A stretch of DNA of 64,000 nt, from NCBI RefSeq assembly GCF_001659605.2, contig NC_035162.2, forward strand, positions 31,934,153 through 31,998,152, written 5' to 3'. The notes under the pieces are model-generated. The model saw nothing but the letters and a program-made list of their open reading frames with translations, had not been told where the DNA came from and ran no database searches. Shown one piece after another: positions 1 to 11,900 of the stretch. Origin of the DNA: Manihot esculenta. Taxonomy: Eukaryota > Streptophyta > Magnoliopsida > Malpighiales > Euphorbiaceae. The position numbers and the translations under genes were made by a program. Position 1 is the first letter of the stretch, and every line of letters starts with the position of its first letter.

Positions 1-608
1 CCCCTAGAATAACATCAAAAAATCACCCTAGAACCACTAGGTCAGCTGGAAGGCACCTACTCACAACTAGCACTGAACTCAACTAGCAGACTGACTTTGC
101 CGCTGCTGGATCACACTTGGGTCTATTGACCCAAAGAGGACATTCTAATCCCAGAAGCTATCAAACCCCTACTCTCTATGGCTCTCAAAGCACTAAGGAA
201 AGCGAAACATCAGAGCCTCTAATAGCAGACACATCAAAACATATGGAAGTGAAAAGTACCTGTCACCGCCATGTCCGATGTGTGAGCCTCCGGCTGCGTC
301 AAAGCGAAGATCCGTGCTGGTACTGATGGACCTTCACCTGGGGAACCTGTGGAAGAAGGAGTGATCTCGCTCCCTCTGCCTCTGCCCAGCGCCATGGCTA
401 GAGCTCCTGGTTGAGCCACTCTGTCTGAGGCTGTCTGCTGGGACTGTGTTATCAAAGTCGCGGTGGAACACTCACGTGCTATGTGCCCCTCCTGTCCGCA
501 CCTGAAACATGCTATTGTCCCTACTAGACAGACTCTCTTGTGCCTCCTACCACACCTCATACATCTAGAACTATCCCAACCAGAACTCGAGCCATCACTA
601 AACCCCAT
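1..608 (-). pseudogene. gag zinc knuckle and start of protease, A-el1
   Basis: Continues gag after a frameshift. [14 protein letters not shown] is a CCHC nucleic-acid binding knuckle (about 488-530). A linker rich in serine, glycine and arginine follows, then ARIFALTQ. The protease part runs to base 1, where FDVILG, which precedes the second conserved protease motif, is visible. Several stops break it. The rest of pol lies outside the window. Confidence 0.8.
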
Positions 609-609
609 A

Positions 610-1629
610 CTAGATTTGACCCTCTTCCAGAACTCTTTTTTTCTTTGACCCTTTTAGGCCTCTCACTTTCTTTTTATTCTTTGCAGCAGCCTCACCCAAA
701 GGGAAATGATCACTATCCTCTGGGTAGTTTTCTACACTCATGTTTTCTGTCTGCCCTAGCTGCTCAAATTCACTCTCCTTGCACTCCCTTGAGCTATCTG
801 GAAAAGCCCATCCGGCAAACTCTGTAGCAAACTGCTCCCAGGATAAGCTTTCTACCCTCGGGTCCACATACTGGTTGAACCATTCCCTTGCCTTCTTACA
901 TTTCAATGTGACCCCTGCCATCTGAATGGCTCTACTCTCATTGGCTCCCAACTCATCAGTTATCATCTTGACCGTTCTGAGATACTCAAAAGGGTCATCA
1001 CCTGTCTCAAATTTGGGAACATCCAACCTCAAATAGTCTGTCATCTGTACCATACTTCCTCCAGGTGAACTAGGCTTGGGTGTTTGGACAACTGGGGCTA
1101 CTGGTTCTACTGGTGGTGGAGGAGATGCAACATGTCCTGGGTTAAGGGTTGCTGAACTTGGATAACCAAAGAAGAATGGAAACATGATATACTGTGGATA
1201 TGGCGGTGGATATGGCGGGTAGAAGGAAGGATAAGGCATAAAGGTGGGATATGGGTTATACCTAGGAAACTCCGATGTATCACCCATTAGGTACTCTGCC
1301 CCCCACGGGTAGGGTGTATACTGAGGTGGAACAAATCTCGAGGCCTGAGTGCCTCCTTGGGACTCACCCATATCTCCTCCTAACCTACTCATGCCAAAGC
1401 TACCATCTCTGCTCTGCTCATCCTCCTCTACTTCCCTCATATCCCCTAACATACCACTCTGAACATCTCCCATTCTACTCTCATCAACAGACCTTCTAGG
1501 GTCCCTTGATGTACCTTCTCTGCTTAATCTATCTGATGTTGCCCTTTGCAGAACGGGGAGATGGGCATCCATGTCCTCATTCTCCGGCGGAGCTCCAGTC
1601 AATCTAGCAGATCGACGAGTTCCTCTCAT
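610..1629 (-). pseudogene. gag (capsid), internally deleted, A-el1
   Basis: Starts at the conserved family ATG (1629-1627, [10 protein letters not shown]). It has the proline/tyrosine-rich N-terminal stretch and then the capsid segment with [16 protein letters not shown] and [10 protein letters not shown]. About 90 residues of capsid C-terminus present in the other copies are missing: after NMSVEN the reading jumps to a lysine-rich segment that normally precedes the zinc knuckles. It then stops at 610. The knuckles lie in another frame further left. Gag forms the particle that packages element RNA; this copy could not. Confidence 0.88.
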
Positions 1630-1906
1630 CTTGTTTCTGAAAAGCACAACATCACACAAAACATCAAATGATCCATGTTATAACACATGAATCCACAACA
1701 TATATATCACATATCAATAATGCACATGTATCTCGTCATGGCATTTCACATCATCATGCAAGACAGGACTCCACCTCCTATCCTAGTGGACATGATTGTT
1801 GCCTATTGTGCTTACCCTCCTATACAAGACAACACCTCTTTCCGATGTGGGATAGCTCTAGTCCTTGAGCATCTTTGCTCAACACATCATACTCTTGAGG
1901 CCCTAT
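1630..1906 (-). other. 5' untranslated leader of A-el1
   Basis: Non-coding stretch between primer site and gag. It holds a block shared with the leaders of A-el2, A-el3 and A-el6 (AAGACAGGACTC followed by ATCCTAGTGGACATGA, about 1761-1792). Confidence 0.7.
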
Positions 1907-1918
1907 GCTCTGATACCA
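1907..1918 (-). other. Primer binding site (initiator Met tRNA type), A-el1
   Basis: The minus strand reads TGGTATCAGAGC three bases inside the LTR, the classic plant site complementary to the 3' end of initiator methionine tRNA. Confidence 0.9.
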
Positions 1919-2663
1919 ATCTGTAACAGCCCGGAAATCGGTACCCCTCTGTAACGGTCCGAACCATCACTGGCACTAGGATCCAGATCACCATAAGGCC
2001 GCTGGGACCCATAGCAAGCTGACTATACTCTCTGTATACCTGATAAATCCCATACATGATAAAAAATACTCAACAATCCTGCAAAACTCTCCAGGCTTAA
2101 CTACTGCTACTCAGATATGCCAATCTGAAATGGCCCTCAGGGCCTATACCAGTGACTACTATCTGCTGTGGGTCAAGGGATTGAAACCCTTTTAATCTGT
2201 AACACAATCCAATGGTATCTCATCAAAGCCATACATTAAGCCTGATACACACATTTCTCATCAAGAAACGTAAAACAGGATTTATGTACAAGGGATTAAT
2301 CATACATCACACTAAAGCAAAGACATTAGGGAAAGCACAAGTCTATCCAGTATATGACAGTACATATCTATACATTACATTACAACTAATCTTTTATTTA
2401 CATCATGTCCACTATGCTATTACAAACATACATTCATGCATATCTTTCTTTATTCTTGTTGACTCTGACTTCCCATAGCTATCTCAGAACCTGCAAAACT
2501 GGGGTTAAGGGAGTGGGATGAGCTCTATAGCCCAGTGAGTAGGAACAATAAAACAGTTCATTCATTACGTGCTCTCATGGAATGCATCACATCACAAACA
2601 TATCATCTCACGGATGAATTTGTCACCAATAGCCCTCTACTACATGTCATAATATGTTCTGCT

Positions 2664-2795
2664 GTGCCAAGGAGACTAGGTCATCACCTGGACTTCTCTT
2701 ATCTATCTCATATCATAACATGTCCCACTGTGCCAAGGAGACTAGGTCATCACCTGGACTTCTCTTATCTGACTGGCGATCTGTCTATCTCATAG
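2664..2795 (-). repeat. 66-bp direct tandem duplication in LTR
   Basis: Two nearly identical units starting at 2664 and 2730 (66-bp period), each with GTGCCAAGGAGACTAGG and CACCTGGACTTCTC. The site corresponds to the CCAGG...CCTGG minisatellite of the other family A LTRs, so this copy has its own version of that variable repeat. Confidence 0.8.
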
Positions 2796-3873
2796 TACCA
2801 GGAGCGACCTGAACTATCCAGGAGCGACCTGGTATGGCTATCTCATGCCATATCTCATCTGATCTCATAGTATCTCTGCTTATATCAAGGGCTAAGGATC
2901 ATCCAACATTCATCCATACAAATATCATCTTATGCAATGCATCATATTCGTGGATTCTAATGCAACACAACCTAATACATAACATGGCATTTTATGATGC
3001 ATGAATCATGCTAGAAATGTGTCATTTCTCAAGAAAAATATGAAGTTTAGTTCCATTCACCTGTAACCACTGCTTGACTAACTCTGGGCTAACTCTAACT
3101 CTGAAGCAGCTACTACTGCTAAACACCTCGGTTCCTCGGGTTCAATCCTACAATGGAGGACGCAAATGAGGCAGCAAACATACTCTATGCAACTGATAAA
3201 CAACTCCCCAAAACCCCTCTAGAACACCTCAAAACATGCATGCAAAACAAGCAAAGGAAGGTTAGACAGGGCACCTTCGGCAGCACCTTCGGCGGCCGAA
3301 TGTCTCCTCCAGAGACGAAAGTCGGGCATGTTCGGCGGCCGAATCCTCCTTCGGCTGCCGAACCTGAGTTCATCCAGAACTCAGCTTCGTGCATAAACAC
3401 GCCTCCCACACCTTCCAATCCTTCCCAACATGCATCCAACCTCTCTAACTCATCCATATCTCAAAACAACAAGCACATAGGAGCTTAAGACAACTTAAAC
3501 TTCAACAAACAAGCTCAGCAAGCAAACATAAAGCATAAAGGGTCCATAAACCCTAATATGCACAACTCATGCAAACTCAAGCATGAACTCCCCTTCCCTT
3601 CATAAAAACTCATAGAAAACAGTATAAAAACCAAGGATCTCCACTTACCTCTTGAAGAACAAAGGCTGGTGTGATCCAAACTCGAAGATATGGAGATCCA
3701 AGCTCCAAACTCCTCCAAGCTTTCAAATTCTTCAAAAACACATAAAACTTACTTAAACTTGTTTAACTTTAAAAGATTTGATGAAAAACCATGAAAACAA
3801 TCCAAGGAGATCAAGAACTCACCTAGGCCAGAAAGAGAGAAGAATCCTCCTCCTTTTTTCTGGACTCGGTGCC

Positions 3874-3880
3874 CTTTATA
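3874..3880 (-). promoter_or_regulatory. LTR TATA box of A-el1
   Basis: TATAAAG on the minus strand, at the same place as in the other family A LTRs: just downstream of the first TTCGGCGGCCGAA cluster and upstream of the GTAAG site. Confidence 0.6.
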
Positions 3881-4318
3881 GATGAACAACCGCCTCAGCT
3901 TCGGCAGCCGAATCGCATGCAAAACCATGCAACGGTCGGCGGCCGAACTCAGACTTTCGGGGGCCGAATCTTGGGCATTTTTGGTGGCTGAACTTTACCT
4001 TCGGCGGCCGAACATGGCAAAATGCCTCCTTGGCCTTTTCTTTTCAGAACTTAATCCTTTCTCTCTTTAAAACCTTCAAACACTTAAAACATTTAAGAAA
4101 ACCTTTCTCTTACCCTTCTAGATACCTCTGACATCCTCGAATTCCCTCGGGCGGTAGGAATTCCGATGCCTAATCTAGCCGGGTATTACAATGACCATCA
4201 AAGCGAGGAATTGCAGGTTGCACAAAATTTTCTGCAGCAATTTTTTTTTTACTGCAAACTCATAAATTCTCTCCCTTACGTGTTTCACTAAAAAAACTCA
4301 CGTATTGAACTCTCCTAA

Positions 4319-4334
4319 CCAGGCTTTGATACTA
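4319..4334 (-). other. Decayed initiator-Met primer binding site of Copia element
   Basis: The minus strand reads TAGTATCAAAGCCTGG, two G-to-A changes from the standard TGGTATCAGAGCCTGG, one base from the LTR end. Confidence 0.6.
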
Positions 4335-4335
4335 C

Positions 4336-4568
4336 TGATAGAAACATAGTAAATACAACAAAACAAGATATATGAGATAAAGGAGATCAAACTTCTACTT
4401 TATTCAATAGCATATGAGTTGTTTAAATAGCTAGATTACAACGGGAAATAACAATAAAATAAGAACTAAATAAATGACTAAAAATCTGCTAATAATTAAC
4501 AGCTATCCCAAATACTAGAACAAACAAAAACTTGGTCAAATAAAACATGAATAACAATTTATCCAACA
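4336..4568 (-). repeat. Copia-type 5' LTR, 233 bp
   Basis: TG...CA ends (minus-strand TGTTGG start, CTATCA end), AT-rich, no similarity to the gypsy LTRs here. The flank on the right begins ttgaa. Confidence 0.65.
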
Positions 4569-5491
4569 TTGAAAGTGGCCTCCTTCCTCACCTTCATTAA
4601 CTATACCTGAGCTCCAGTCTCATCCAAAAGCCCATCTCCTTCAAATCCATCTCACCACAATAAATGCAACACACCCATTTCACCCCCCTACTCTTTCATC
4701 CAACGTCGTTCCCAGAACATCGCTACCCACATCCTATTTTCTTTTTGTTAAATGGAGGTCCAAAAACTAGTCCTTACCCTTGTGGAGTGCCTCTGCCCAC
4801 GCATCATCTACAGACCTTGTTTTCACCTCTCATTATCGACAATCCAATCTCTCCTCCACATTGAGACACATTTGGACGGAACCTCACGAAATTGAAAGTC
4901 CATATATCACTTTCATTTCCAATCTAGCATCCTTTTGCCTCTTGCTTCACATTAGGCCTCCTAGCGAACACAAATTTGTTGTCATAGCTGCTCCCAGCTC
5001 CCCTCCATCACCATTCCTAGCAACTCTTCAGTGTAACTCCAAGAGATATTAACATAAGATAGATAAAAGAATTTCGATATTCATAGACTTGATTAGTTGT
5101 TGTTATTGTTTATTTTCAGTTTTAATTTCATGATTGAATGCAAAAATTACTCTTGATTTTGGTTTTGAATGTCCTTGAGACATATTTTAATATTAAAATC
5201 TCCTATGTCCAGAATTGGTAACCGATATTTTCTTATTGTTGGAGTCATGAAGCCCTGAGAAATGAATGCTGGAGCTACCATTTCTTAATATAGTTGTATT
5301 TAAGAAAAAAATAGAGGGATAAAAAATAATTTAAAATTAAATTAACAACCCTAAAAAATCCCTAATTCATGTAATCCCTGAACTCTAGAAATCACTTCGG
5401 AAGAATAAAGATAAAGAGAGAGCGAGAATTTCGTTCTCATATTTCTCCAGCTTTCCCATGATGATCAAGTTTAAAGCAATTCTTGGTCTAG
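4569..5491. other. Unassigned sequence
   Basis: No convincing gene, LTR pair or repeat was recognised. The left half (4569-5050) is C/T-rich on the plus strand and the right half is AT-rich. It may be old intergenic DNA, a decayed element or a gene remnant. Short open frames at 4664-5052 have no recognisable motifs and overlap each other. Confidence 0.4.
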
Positions 5492-5866
5492 GTGACGTTA
5501 CAGATCAAAGACGCAATGAAATTCTATGTTATTCTCAATAAGAATTTGATACCAATGGCTGAAAGTTCAGAAATGTCAGTTGGGGCAAAAATCAAACATC
5601 ATTTTTGCCCAACTCTTTTGAGGGATCTTCCTCATGCTTTTCTCCAAGTTGATGTGCTTGTGAGGATGCTCTTTTCTTCAATTTGCAGATCTCATCCACT
5701 TTTTGAGGTTGACCCTCCAAACTCACCTATTAGTGTTGGGACTAATCAACAAGTTTTTGAGAAACCATTAGAACATGAGTCGATATTTGCAGCTACAGTG
5801 ACAATAGAAGATGATCTTTGTCTCCTTGATGTAAATGATATTGATTGTCTTTTAGATTTTAGTTAG
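5492..5866 (+). CDS. Hypothetical 124-residue open frame, function unknown
   Basis: An open frame between an AT-rich unassigned stretch and decayed Athila-type gag. The product has an acidic C-terminal half and ends LLDFS. No signal peptide, membrane segment or family motif was recognised. It could be a remnant of a host gene or of an old element. The real start cannot be fixed: the first ATG may not be used, and coding similarity was not tested. It is just upstream of the point where B1 gag similarity begins (about 5936). Confidence 0.3.
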   Translation: MTLQIKDAMKFYVILNKNLIPMAESSEMSVGAKIKHHFCPTLLRDLPHAFLQVDVLVRMLFSSICRSHPLFEVDPPNSPISVGTNQQVFEKPLEHESIFAATVTIEDDLCLLDVNDIDCLLDFS

Positions 5867-5935
5867 CTTCAAAATGGGAGAGTATGATTGAAACATAGGA
5901 GGAAGGTATTGTTGGAAGGACTTACAGCACTGCAG

Positions 5936-6675
5936 TTAGTGGATCCACTTGGAAAGAATGGACATACTGGGAAAGGTTTAAAAGAGTGTGTACAGGTTGT
6001 CCTCAACATGATATTTCATACAAGTCACTCATAGAATTCTTCTATGAAGGTTTGCTACCATCCGAAAGAGATTCATTGATGTAGCATGTGGAGGTTCCAT
6101 TGCAGATAAAACACCTAGGGAGATGAGAGAGTTGATCTCAACACTTGCAGCCTCATCTAGGCAATATGGAGAAGAAAAGCAACTGCAGAGAGGAGCCAAT
6201 GAGGTAAGTACATCTACTCTTTCCTCTCAGATTTCTAAACTGACCTCTGTTATGAAAAATTTTGTCATAGGTCAAGCTCAACAGGCTTAGATACCTCAGC
6301 CACCTCGGCCATGTGAGATTTGTGCATATGTAGGACACCCAACTGATCAGTGTCCTACACTTCAAGAAGATAGCCAGCAAGTGAATGCCATTGGAGGATA
6401 CAATAGCTAGGTAAGACATGATCCATAGTCTAACACATAAAATCTAGGTTAGAGAGACCACCCCAACTTCAGTTATGGAAGGGCTAACAACTACTAGAAC
6501 TACCAAAGAAATCAAGCCCAACCAGCACCTCTAAGTTTCAATATTAGTCTTGATGAGGTAGTGAAGACTCTGCAAAGTCTCCAACAACAAATGGGACAAA
6601 TGGCCACTTCCATAAGCAAGCTTGAATCCCAAGGTAAGCTACCTTCCCAAACTGAAACTAATCCTAGACAAAATG
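5936..6675 (+). pseudogene. Athila-type gag fragment with CCHC-like knuckle, B1
   Basis: Broken frame with WERFKRVCTGCPQHDI and FFYEGLLPSERDSL, typical of Athila/Tat capsid. About 6305-6370 encodes a knuckle-like CEICAYVGHPTDQCPTLQED followed by VNAIGGY, a hallmark of this lineage. Several in-frame stops occur (for example after RDSL and before the knuckle). It ends where A-el2 inserted. Confidence 0.8.
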
Positions 6676-7289
6676 TGTAACGACCCCAAAATGGACTGTC
6701 ACCGGCGCTAGGATTCAGGTCGGCTTAAGGCCGCCAGGACCTGTAGCAAGCCTGCTATACTCTCTGTGTACCTGTAAATCTCATACATGATCATACATTT
6801 TATGTGAAAATAAAAACTCTTTTCCTGATCCAAGGCTTAACCTGTGCATGCACTATCTCTGTCTATACCCCTGACTAGAGCTGGCTCTAGATGGGTTATC
6901 TCATACCTGTTAAGCCTGGTTTTTCACATACTCAGCAAAATATATACATAAACAGATCATGTACAAAAACCAAAGATTTACAACACAACTATGTCAAGCA
7001 CAATTCTAACTGTAAGCACAATTAACACATCTCTTTAATATTACATGTCCACTCTAAGCTATTACAAGTTTCTTCTCTTATCTCTGAACTCTTCTGACCT
7101 TCCCCTGTACACTGTACACCGAAATCCTGCAAGACTGGGATTAAGGGAGTGGGATGAGCTCTATAGCCCAGTGAATAGAATAACAAAATCAGTCATAAAA
7201 TATGAGCACATGGAATGCGTCATAACACAGACAAGCCACATCAAGAGTAAACCTGTCACCACATAGCCTCAGTAACTTCCGTGCCAGGG

Positions 7290-7425
7290 CGTAGAATCGA
7301 GCACCTGGTCTTCCTGTCATATATGTATATGTGTGTATAACACCTCTGTACTTACCGTTGCCAGGGCGTAGTCAAAGGCTCCTGGACTTTACTATACCTG
7401 CCAGGGCGTAGTCAAAGGCTCCTGG
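7290..7425 (-). repeat. CCAGG/CCTGG minisatellite, A-el2 3' LTR
   Basis: Three units, two of them reading GCCAGGGCGTAGTCAAAGG then CTCCTGG, and one variant with GAATCGAGCACCTGG. On the element strand each unit is CCAGGAGC, TTTGACTACG, CCCTGG: two inverted CCAGG/CCTGG ends around a TTGACT core. The partner copy is at 14669-14805. Confidence 0.85.
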
Positions 7426-7799
7426 TCTTAACTCAGAGACTATTGGATCATTCAGCATTTACTCACACCAACAATTAGCAATGCAATGCAACATATTCGT
7501 GAATACTAATGCAGGCAACCTATTTGCATAATCATGATGCATGAGATATGCTAAAACATTCCATTGTTTCATTAAAAACATTAAGTTTAGTTCCACTCAC
7601 CTCTGGCTCTGGACTGACTCTGCAGGTTCAGTAAACTCTGGAGCAGTACTCACTACTGCTCTCTCTGGTTCCTCTGGTCTGTAACACATAAAGACTCAAA
7701 TGAGGGACCAAACTATCTTAAGAATAACTCTTTTAAACTACCCAAGAAACCCCTTAATCTCAACTCAGGCAAAGCATGCAAAAAGAAAAGCTGGACATA

Positions 7800-7990
7800 A
7801 CACTTTCGGCGGCAGGTTCGGCGGCCGAATGTCCTCTCCAGAGACGAAACTCAAGCACCTTCGGCGGCACCTTCGGCGGCCGAATCCCCCCAAACAGAGC
7901 CGAACATGCAAAAACACTCGGGGGCAAGCTGTGGCAACCAAGCCACCATGCAGGAGGTTCGGCGGCCGAATGAACCTTCGGCTGCCGAAC
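7800..7990 (-). repeat. TTCGGCGGCCGAA palindrome array (second cluster), A-el2 3' LTR
   Basis: Short GC-rich palindromes and half-sites (TTCGGCGGC, TTCGGCGGCCGAA, TTCGGCTGCCGAA) separated by 10-40 bp. The first cluster of the same LTR is at 8536-8646. Translated shadows of this array give spurious FGGR-rich open frames. Confidence 0.85.
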
Positions 7991-8822
7991 CTGAGTTCAT
8001 CCAGAACTCAGCTTCAACGACAACTCATCTCCTCCTTCTCTTCAATTTCTCCAAACATGCATACTTCAACTCTTCACCACATATACTCACGTATATGATC
8101 CCAGGGGTCCAAAACTAGCTAATAACCCCAAACAACAAAACAAACATAACACATAAACATATAGACATGCATAAATCATCAAAACTACCATTGTTTTTCA
8201 CCTAAACATGCATCTCCTTCAATAACTCTCATAAAACCTTCAGAAAACATATAAACAGGTTCTCGATCTTCCCTTACCTCTGTAAACAGGAAGATAACCG
8301 TTCTGAATCCAAGGAAAACAGATCAACTCTTCTTCAACCTCACTAACTCTCAAAAGCTTAACTTTTGCTTCAAAACTCTCACAATCTCTTGACCACTAGC
8401 AAACTCCTGCATGATCTGCTTAAACTCAGCAAATAACTCGTGGGAGACGTGGCCAAGCTTCTGGCAACAAGTTGGACATAACACCTGTCCAAAATGCTGA
8501 CTAAGGATGCCCAAAAGCTGGCTGGCCAACTCAATTTCGGCTGCCCAATCGCATGCAAACTCATGCAACCTTCGGGGGCCGAACTTACCTTCGGAAACCA
8601 AACCTTGAGCACTTTCGGCGGCCGAACTTACCTTCGGCGGCCGAACTTGGCTCAACTGCCTTAGGTCATTTCAACTCAAAACTCACTTCCATTAACCTTA
8701 AATCATCAACACAAATCACACCACTTAGTAAAACATAAATCCTACCTTTTTGTAGAATTCCGACACCCCGAATTCCACCGGACTACAGGAATTCCGGTGC
8801 CGGATTCTAGCCGGGTATTACA

Positions 8823-8838
8823 TTCTCCCCCCCTTAAG
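8823..8838 (-). other. Polypurine tract of A-el2
   Basis: The minus strand reads CTTAAGGGGGGGAGAA directly against the LTR, the expected plus-strand primer. Confidence 0.88.
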
Positions 8839-8859
8839 AACATTCGTCCTCGGATGTTC
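8838..8859 (-). other. Stem-loop before polypurine tract, A-el2
   Basis: Plus-strand arms GAACATTCG (8838-8846) and CGGATGTTC (8851-8859) pair at 8 of 9 positions around TCCT, which is AGGA on the element strand. The same structure stands at this place in A-el3, A-el4, A-el6 and, with other arm sequences, in family B. Confidence 0.7.
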
Positions 8860-8900
8860 CTAAAACAAACAACAATCATAACAAAAGGAGGAAACGAACC

Positions 8901-11900
8901 TCAAAACAGATGTGGATACTGCTGGAGCATAGACTCCCGCGTCTCCCATGTGCACTCTTCTAGGTTATGGTGGTTCCACAACACTTTCACCATCGGAATC
9001 TCCTTGTTCCTTAGCTATCTGATCTGTGTGTCCAGAATCCGTACTGGCTGCTCTACATAAGTGAGATCCCCTAGAATCTCCACATCAGGCTCACTAATAA
9101 CCTGATCCGGATCTGACACAAATTTCCGTAGCATAGAAACATGAAACACCGGGTGAATCCTTTCCATAGAAGTAGGTAAATCTAGCTTATATGATACATT
9201 TCCGATCCTCTGTAAAATCTCAAAGGGTCCAATGTATCGTGGAGCTAACTTACCTTTCTTCCCAAAACGAACCACTCCTTTCATCGGAGACACTTTTAGC
9301 AATACCCAATCCCCCTCCTGAAACTCTAACAGTTTCCTGCGAATATCTGCATAACTTTTCTGTCTACTTTGTGCTATTCTGATTCTCTCTCTGATTACGA
9401 GCACTGTTTTACTGGTAATCTCTACCAACTCTGGCCCTGCAAGAACTTTCTCTCCTACCTCTTCCCAGCAAACAGGGGATCTGCATTTCCTCCCATATAA
9501 GGCTTCATAAGGAGCCATCCCAATGCTAGCATGATGACTGTTATTGTAAGCAAACTCCACTAAAGGTAGATGCTGCCTCCAAGAACCGCCAAAGTCTAGC
9601 ACACACATTCTGAGCATATCCTCTATGGTCTGGATGGTCCTCTCTGACTGTCCATCAGTCTGTGGGTGGAAAGCAGTACTAAAATCTAATCTCGTGCCCA
9701 TAGCACTCTGCAAACTTCGCCAGAATCTGGAGGTAAACTGAGGTCCTCTGTCTGAAACTATAGACACTGGGACTCCATGTAATCTCACTATCTCATCCAG
9801 ATACACCTGTGCTAACTTATCCCCAGAATAGTTACTCCTAACTGGAATGAAATGAGCAAATTTCGTGAGTCTGTCCACAATCACCCATATAGAGTCTATC
9901 CTGTTGGATGCTGCCGGTAAGCCCACGACGAAATCCATAGCTATGTTTTCCCATTTCCATTATGGAATCGGCAGTGGGTTAAGCATTCCAGCCGGCTTCT
10001 GATGTTCTAACTTCACCCTTTGACAAGTCTCACAGGCTATCACAAATTGCGCCACTTCCTTTTTCATGGCTGGCCACCAATACACTCTCTTTAGGTCTTG
10101 ATACATCTTGGTGGCTCCTGGGTGAACACTATATCGTGCATTATGAGCTTCCCTCATAATGTCTTCCTTCAGACTGTTATTATCTGGTACACAAAGTCGA
10201 CTTCCAAAACGAAGGATCCCTTTGCTGTCAAATCTGAACTCTGCACTGTTGCCTGACTGAACAGTCCTGGCAATTTTCATCAACTCAGGGTCCTCGTGCT
10301 GTCTCTGTGCTATCTGCTCCAGAAACACTGGTGTCACTCTCATCTGTGCTATCAACGCACCTGTACCAGACAACTCTAGCTGTAACCCCTCATCGATGAG
10401 CTTGTACAGTTCCATCACTACTGGTCTCCGCTCTGCTGCTATATGAGATAAACTACCTAGTGACTTCCGACTTAAGGCGTCTGCCACAACATTCGCCTTA
10501 CCCGGATGATACTGGATCTTACAATCATAATCACTAAGCAATTCTACCCATCTTCTCTGCCTCAAATTCAGTTCTCTCTGGCTCAAGATGTATTGTAAAC
10601 TTTTGTGATCAGTGAAGATCTCGCATTTAACCCCGTAGAGGTAATGCCTCCACATCTTGAGTGCAAAGATAACTGCTGCCATCTCAAGGTCATGGGTGGG
10701 GTAATTCAACTCGTGCTTCTTTAACTGCCTCGAAGCATAAGCAATCACCCTATCCTGCTACATCAGAACACAACCCAATCCCACTCGAGACGCATCACAG
10801 AATACTGTGAAATCCTGGTCACTAACAGGAAGAGCTAGCACTGGTGCTGTAGTCAGTCTCCTCTTGAGCTCCTCAAAGCTCTCTTCACATTGGTCTGACC
10901 AGATAAACTTCTGGTTCTTCTGAGTCAGTTTGGTCATAGGAGCTGCTATCTTTGAGAAATCCTGTACGAACCTCCTGTAGTAACCTGCCAGTCCCAGAAA
11001 GCTTTTAATCTCAGTCACTGTAGTAGGTCTGGGCCAGTTAGCTACAGCCTCTATCTTCTTGGGGTCTACCTCAATTCCATCTGCTGATACCACATGTCCC
11101 AAGAAAGAAATGCTCCTCAACCAAAACTCACACTTTGAGAACTTGGCATATAAACCATGCTCTCTCAGTGTCTGCAGAACGATCCTCAGATGCTGGGCAT
11201 GCTCCTCTGCATCTCTGGAATACACTAAGATATCATCGATAAACACAATGACAAAGTGATCCAGAAACTCACTGAATACCCTGTTCATGAGATCCATGAA
11301 TGCTGCAGGGGCATTAGTCAACCCGAACGGCATCACTAAGAACTCATAGTGCCCATATCTGGTTCTGAATGCTGTCTTAGGCACATATGCCTCTCTGACT
11401 CTCAACTGATGATACCCGGATCTCAGATCTATTTTAGAGAAACAACCTGCTCCAGCTAGCTGATCAAATAGATCATCAATCCTAGGCAGAGGATATCTAT
11501 TCTTGGTAGTGACCTTGTTTAACTGTCTGTAGTCAATACAAAGTCTGAGGGATCCATCCTTCTTTCTGACAAAAAGTACTGGAGCACCCCAAGGTGAGGT
11601 ACTAGGGCGGATGAAACCCTTATCTACCAAGTCCTGTAATTGCTCTTTTAACTCTTTTAACTCTGCTGGCGCCATCCTGTCGGGAGGAATCGAGATAGGT
11701 CTGGTATCAGACAGCAATTCTATTTCAAACTCTATCTCTCTACCAGGTGGTAGTCCTGGAAGTTCGTCTGGAAAAACATCAAGAAACTCTCGAACTACTG
11801 GTACTGCGGCTGGTTCCCTAACCTGACTGTCTAGCTCTCTCACATGAGCTAGAAACCCCTGACAACCCCTCCTAAGCAATCGACGAGCCTGAAGGGCTGA

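Larger units (their letters stand above)
1..4190 (-). mobile_element. A-el1: partial Tekay-type chromovirus, 5' LTR and gag end
   Basis: Minus-strand family A element; its pol and 3' LTR lie beyond the left window edge. Reading leftward it has the 5' LTR (4190-1922), primer site, leader, gag and the beginning of protease at base 1. The LTR has TGTAA...TTACA ends. It is more diverged from the other family A copies than they are from each other. It sits in the 5' leader of a Copia element, whose LTR follows at 4336. The target duplication can only be guessed from the right flank (atgac, 4191-4195). Confidence 0.9.
1922..4190 (-). repeat. 5' LTR of A-el1
   Basis: 2269-bp LTR. On the plus strand it begins TGTAACAGCCC and ends GGGTATTACA. 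On its own strand it carries the usual family A order: palindromic TTCGGCGGCCGAA array (about 3900-4015), TATA box (3874-3880), a GTAAG donor-like site near 3650, a second TTCGGC array (3277-3362) and a short tandem repeat at 2664-2795. The last bases of the neighbouring strand (1907-1918) are the primer site, which fixes it as the 5' LTR. Confidence 0.92.
4191..4568 (-). mobile_element. Ty1/copia fragment: LTR, primer site and leader
   Basis: The plus-strand stretch 4336-4568 is, on the minus strand, a short LTR running TGTTGGATAA...TTTCTATCA with a TATTTAAA-like box and AATAAA-like polyadenylation region. Next to it is a decayed initiator-Met primer site, and 4191-4318 would be the beginning of the element's leader. 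The remainder was displaced beyond the window by insertion of A-el1 at 4190. Identification as Copia rests on the short LTR, its TGTTGG start and the primer site; no coding region is visible. Confidence 0.65.
6676..8822 (-). repeat. 3' LTR of A-el2
   Basis: Begins TGTAACGACCCC and ends GGGTATTACA on the plus strand; 2147 bp, the same length as its partner at 14055. Differences include GTGAATAG here against GTGAGTAG there and GGTGCCGG against GGTGCTGG. It is the 3' copy because the polypurine tract lies at its right side and the element runs leftward. Confidence 0.96.

Noticed and set aside
1907..1918. tRNA gene fragment
   Set aside because: Only the 12-base primer complement is present, next to an LTR; no cloverleaf.
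7776..8118. Open frames with repeated FGGR or RRPN residues (also 15155-15497, 26835-27218, 38266-38607, 49726-50187)
   Set aside because: They are translations of the TTCGGCGGCCGAA arrays inside LTRs, occur in several frames and on both strands, and have no start context or family similarity.
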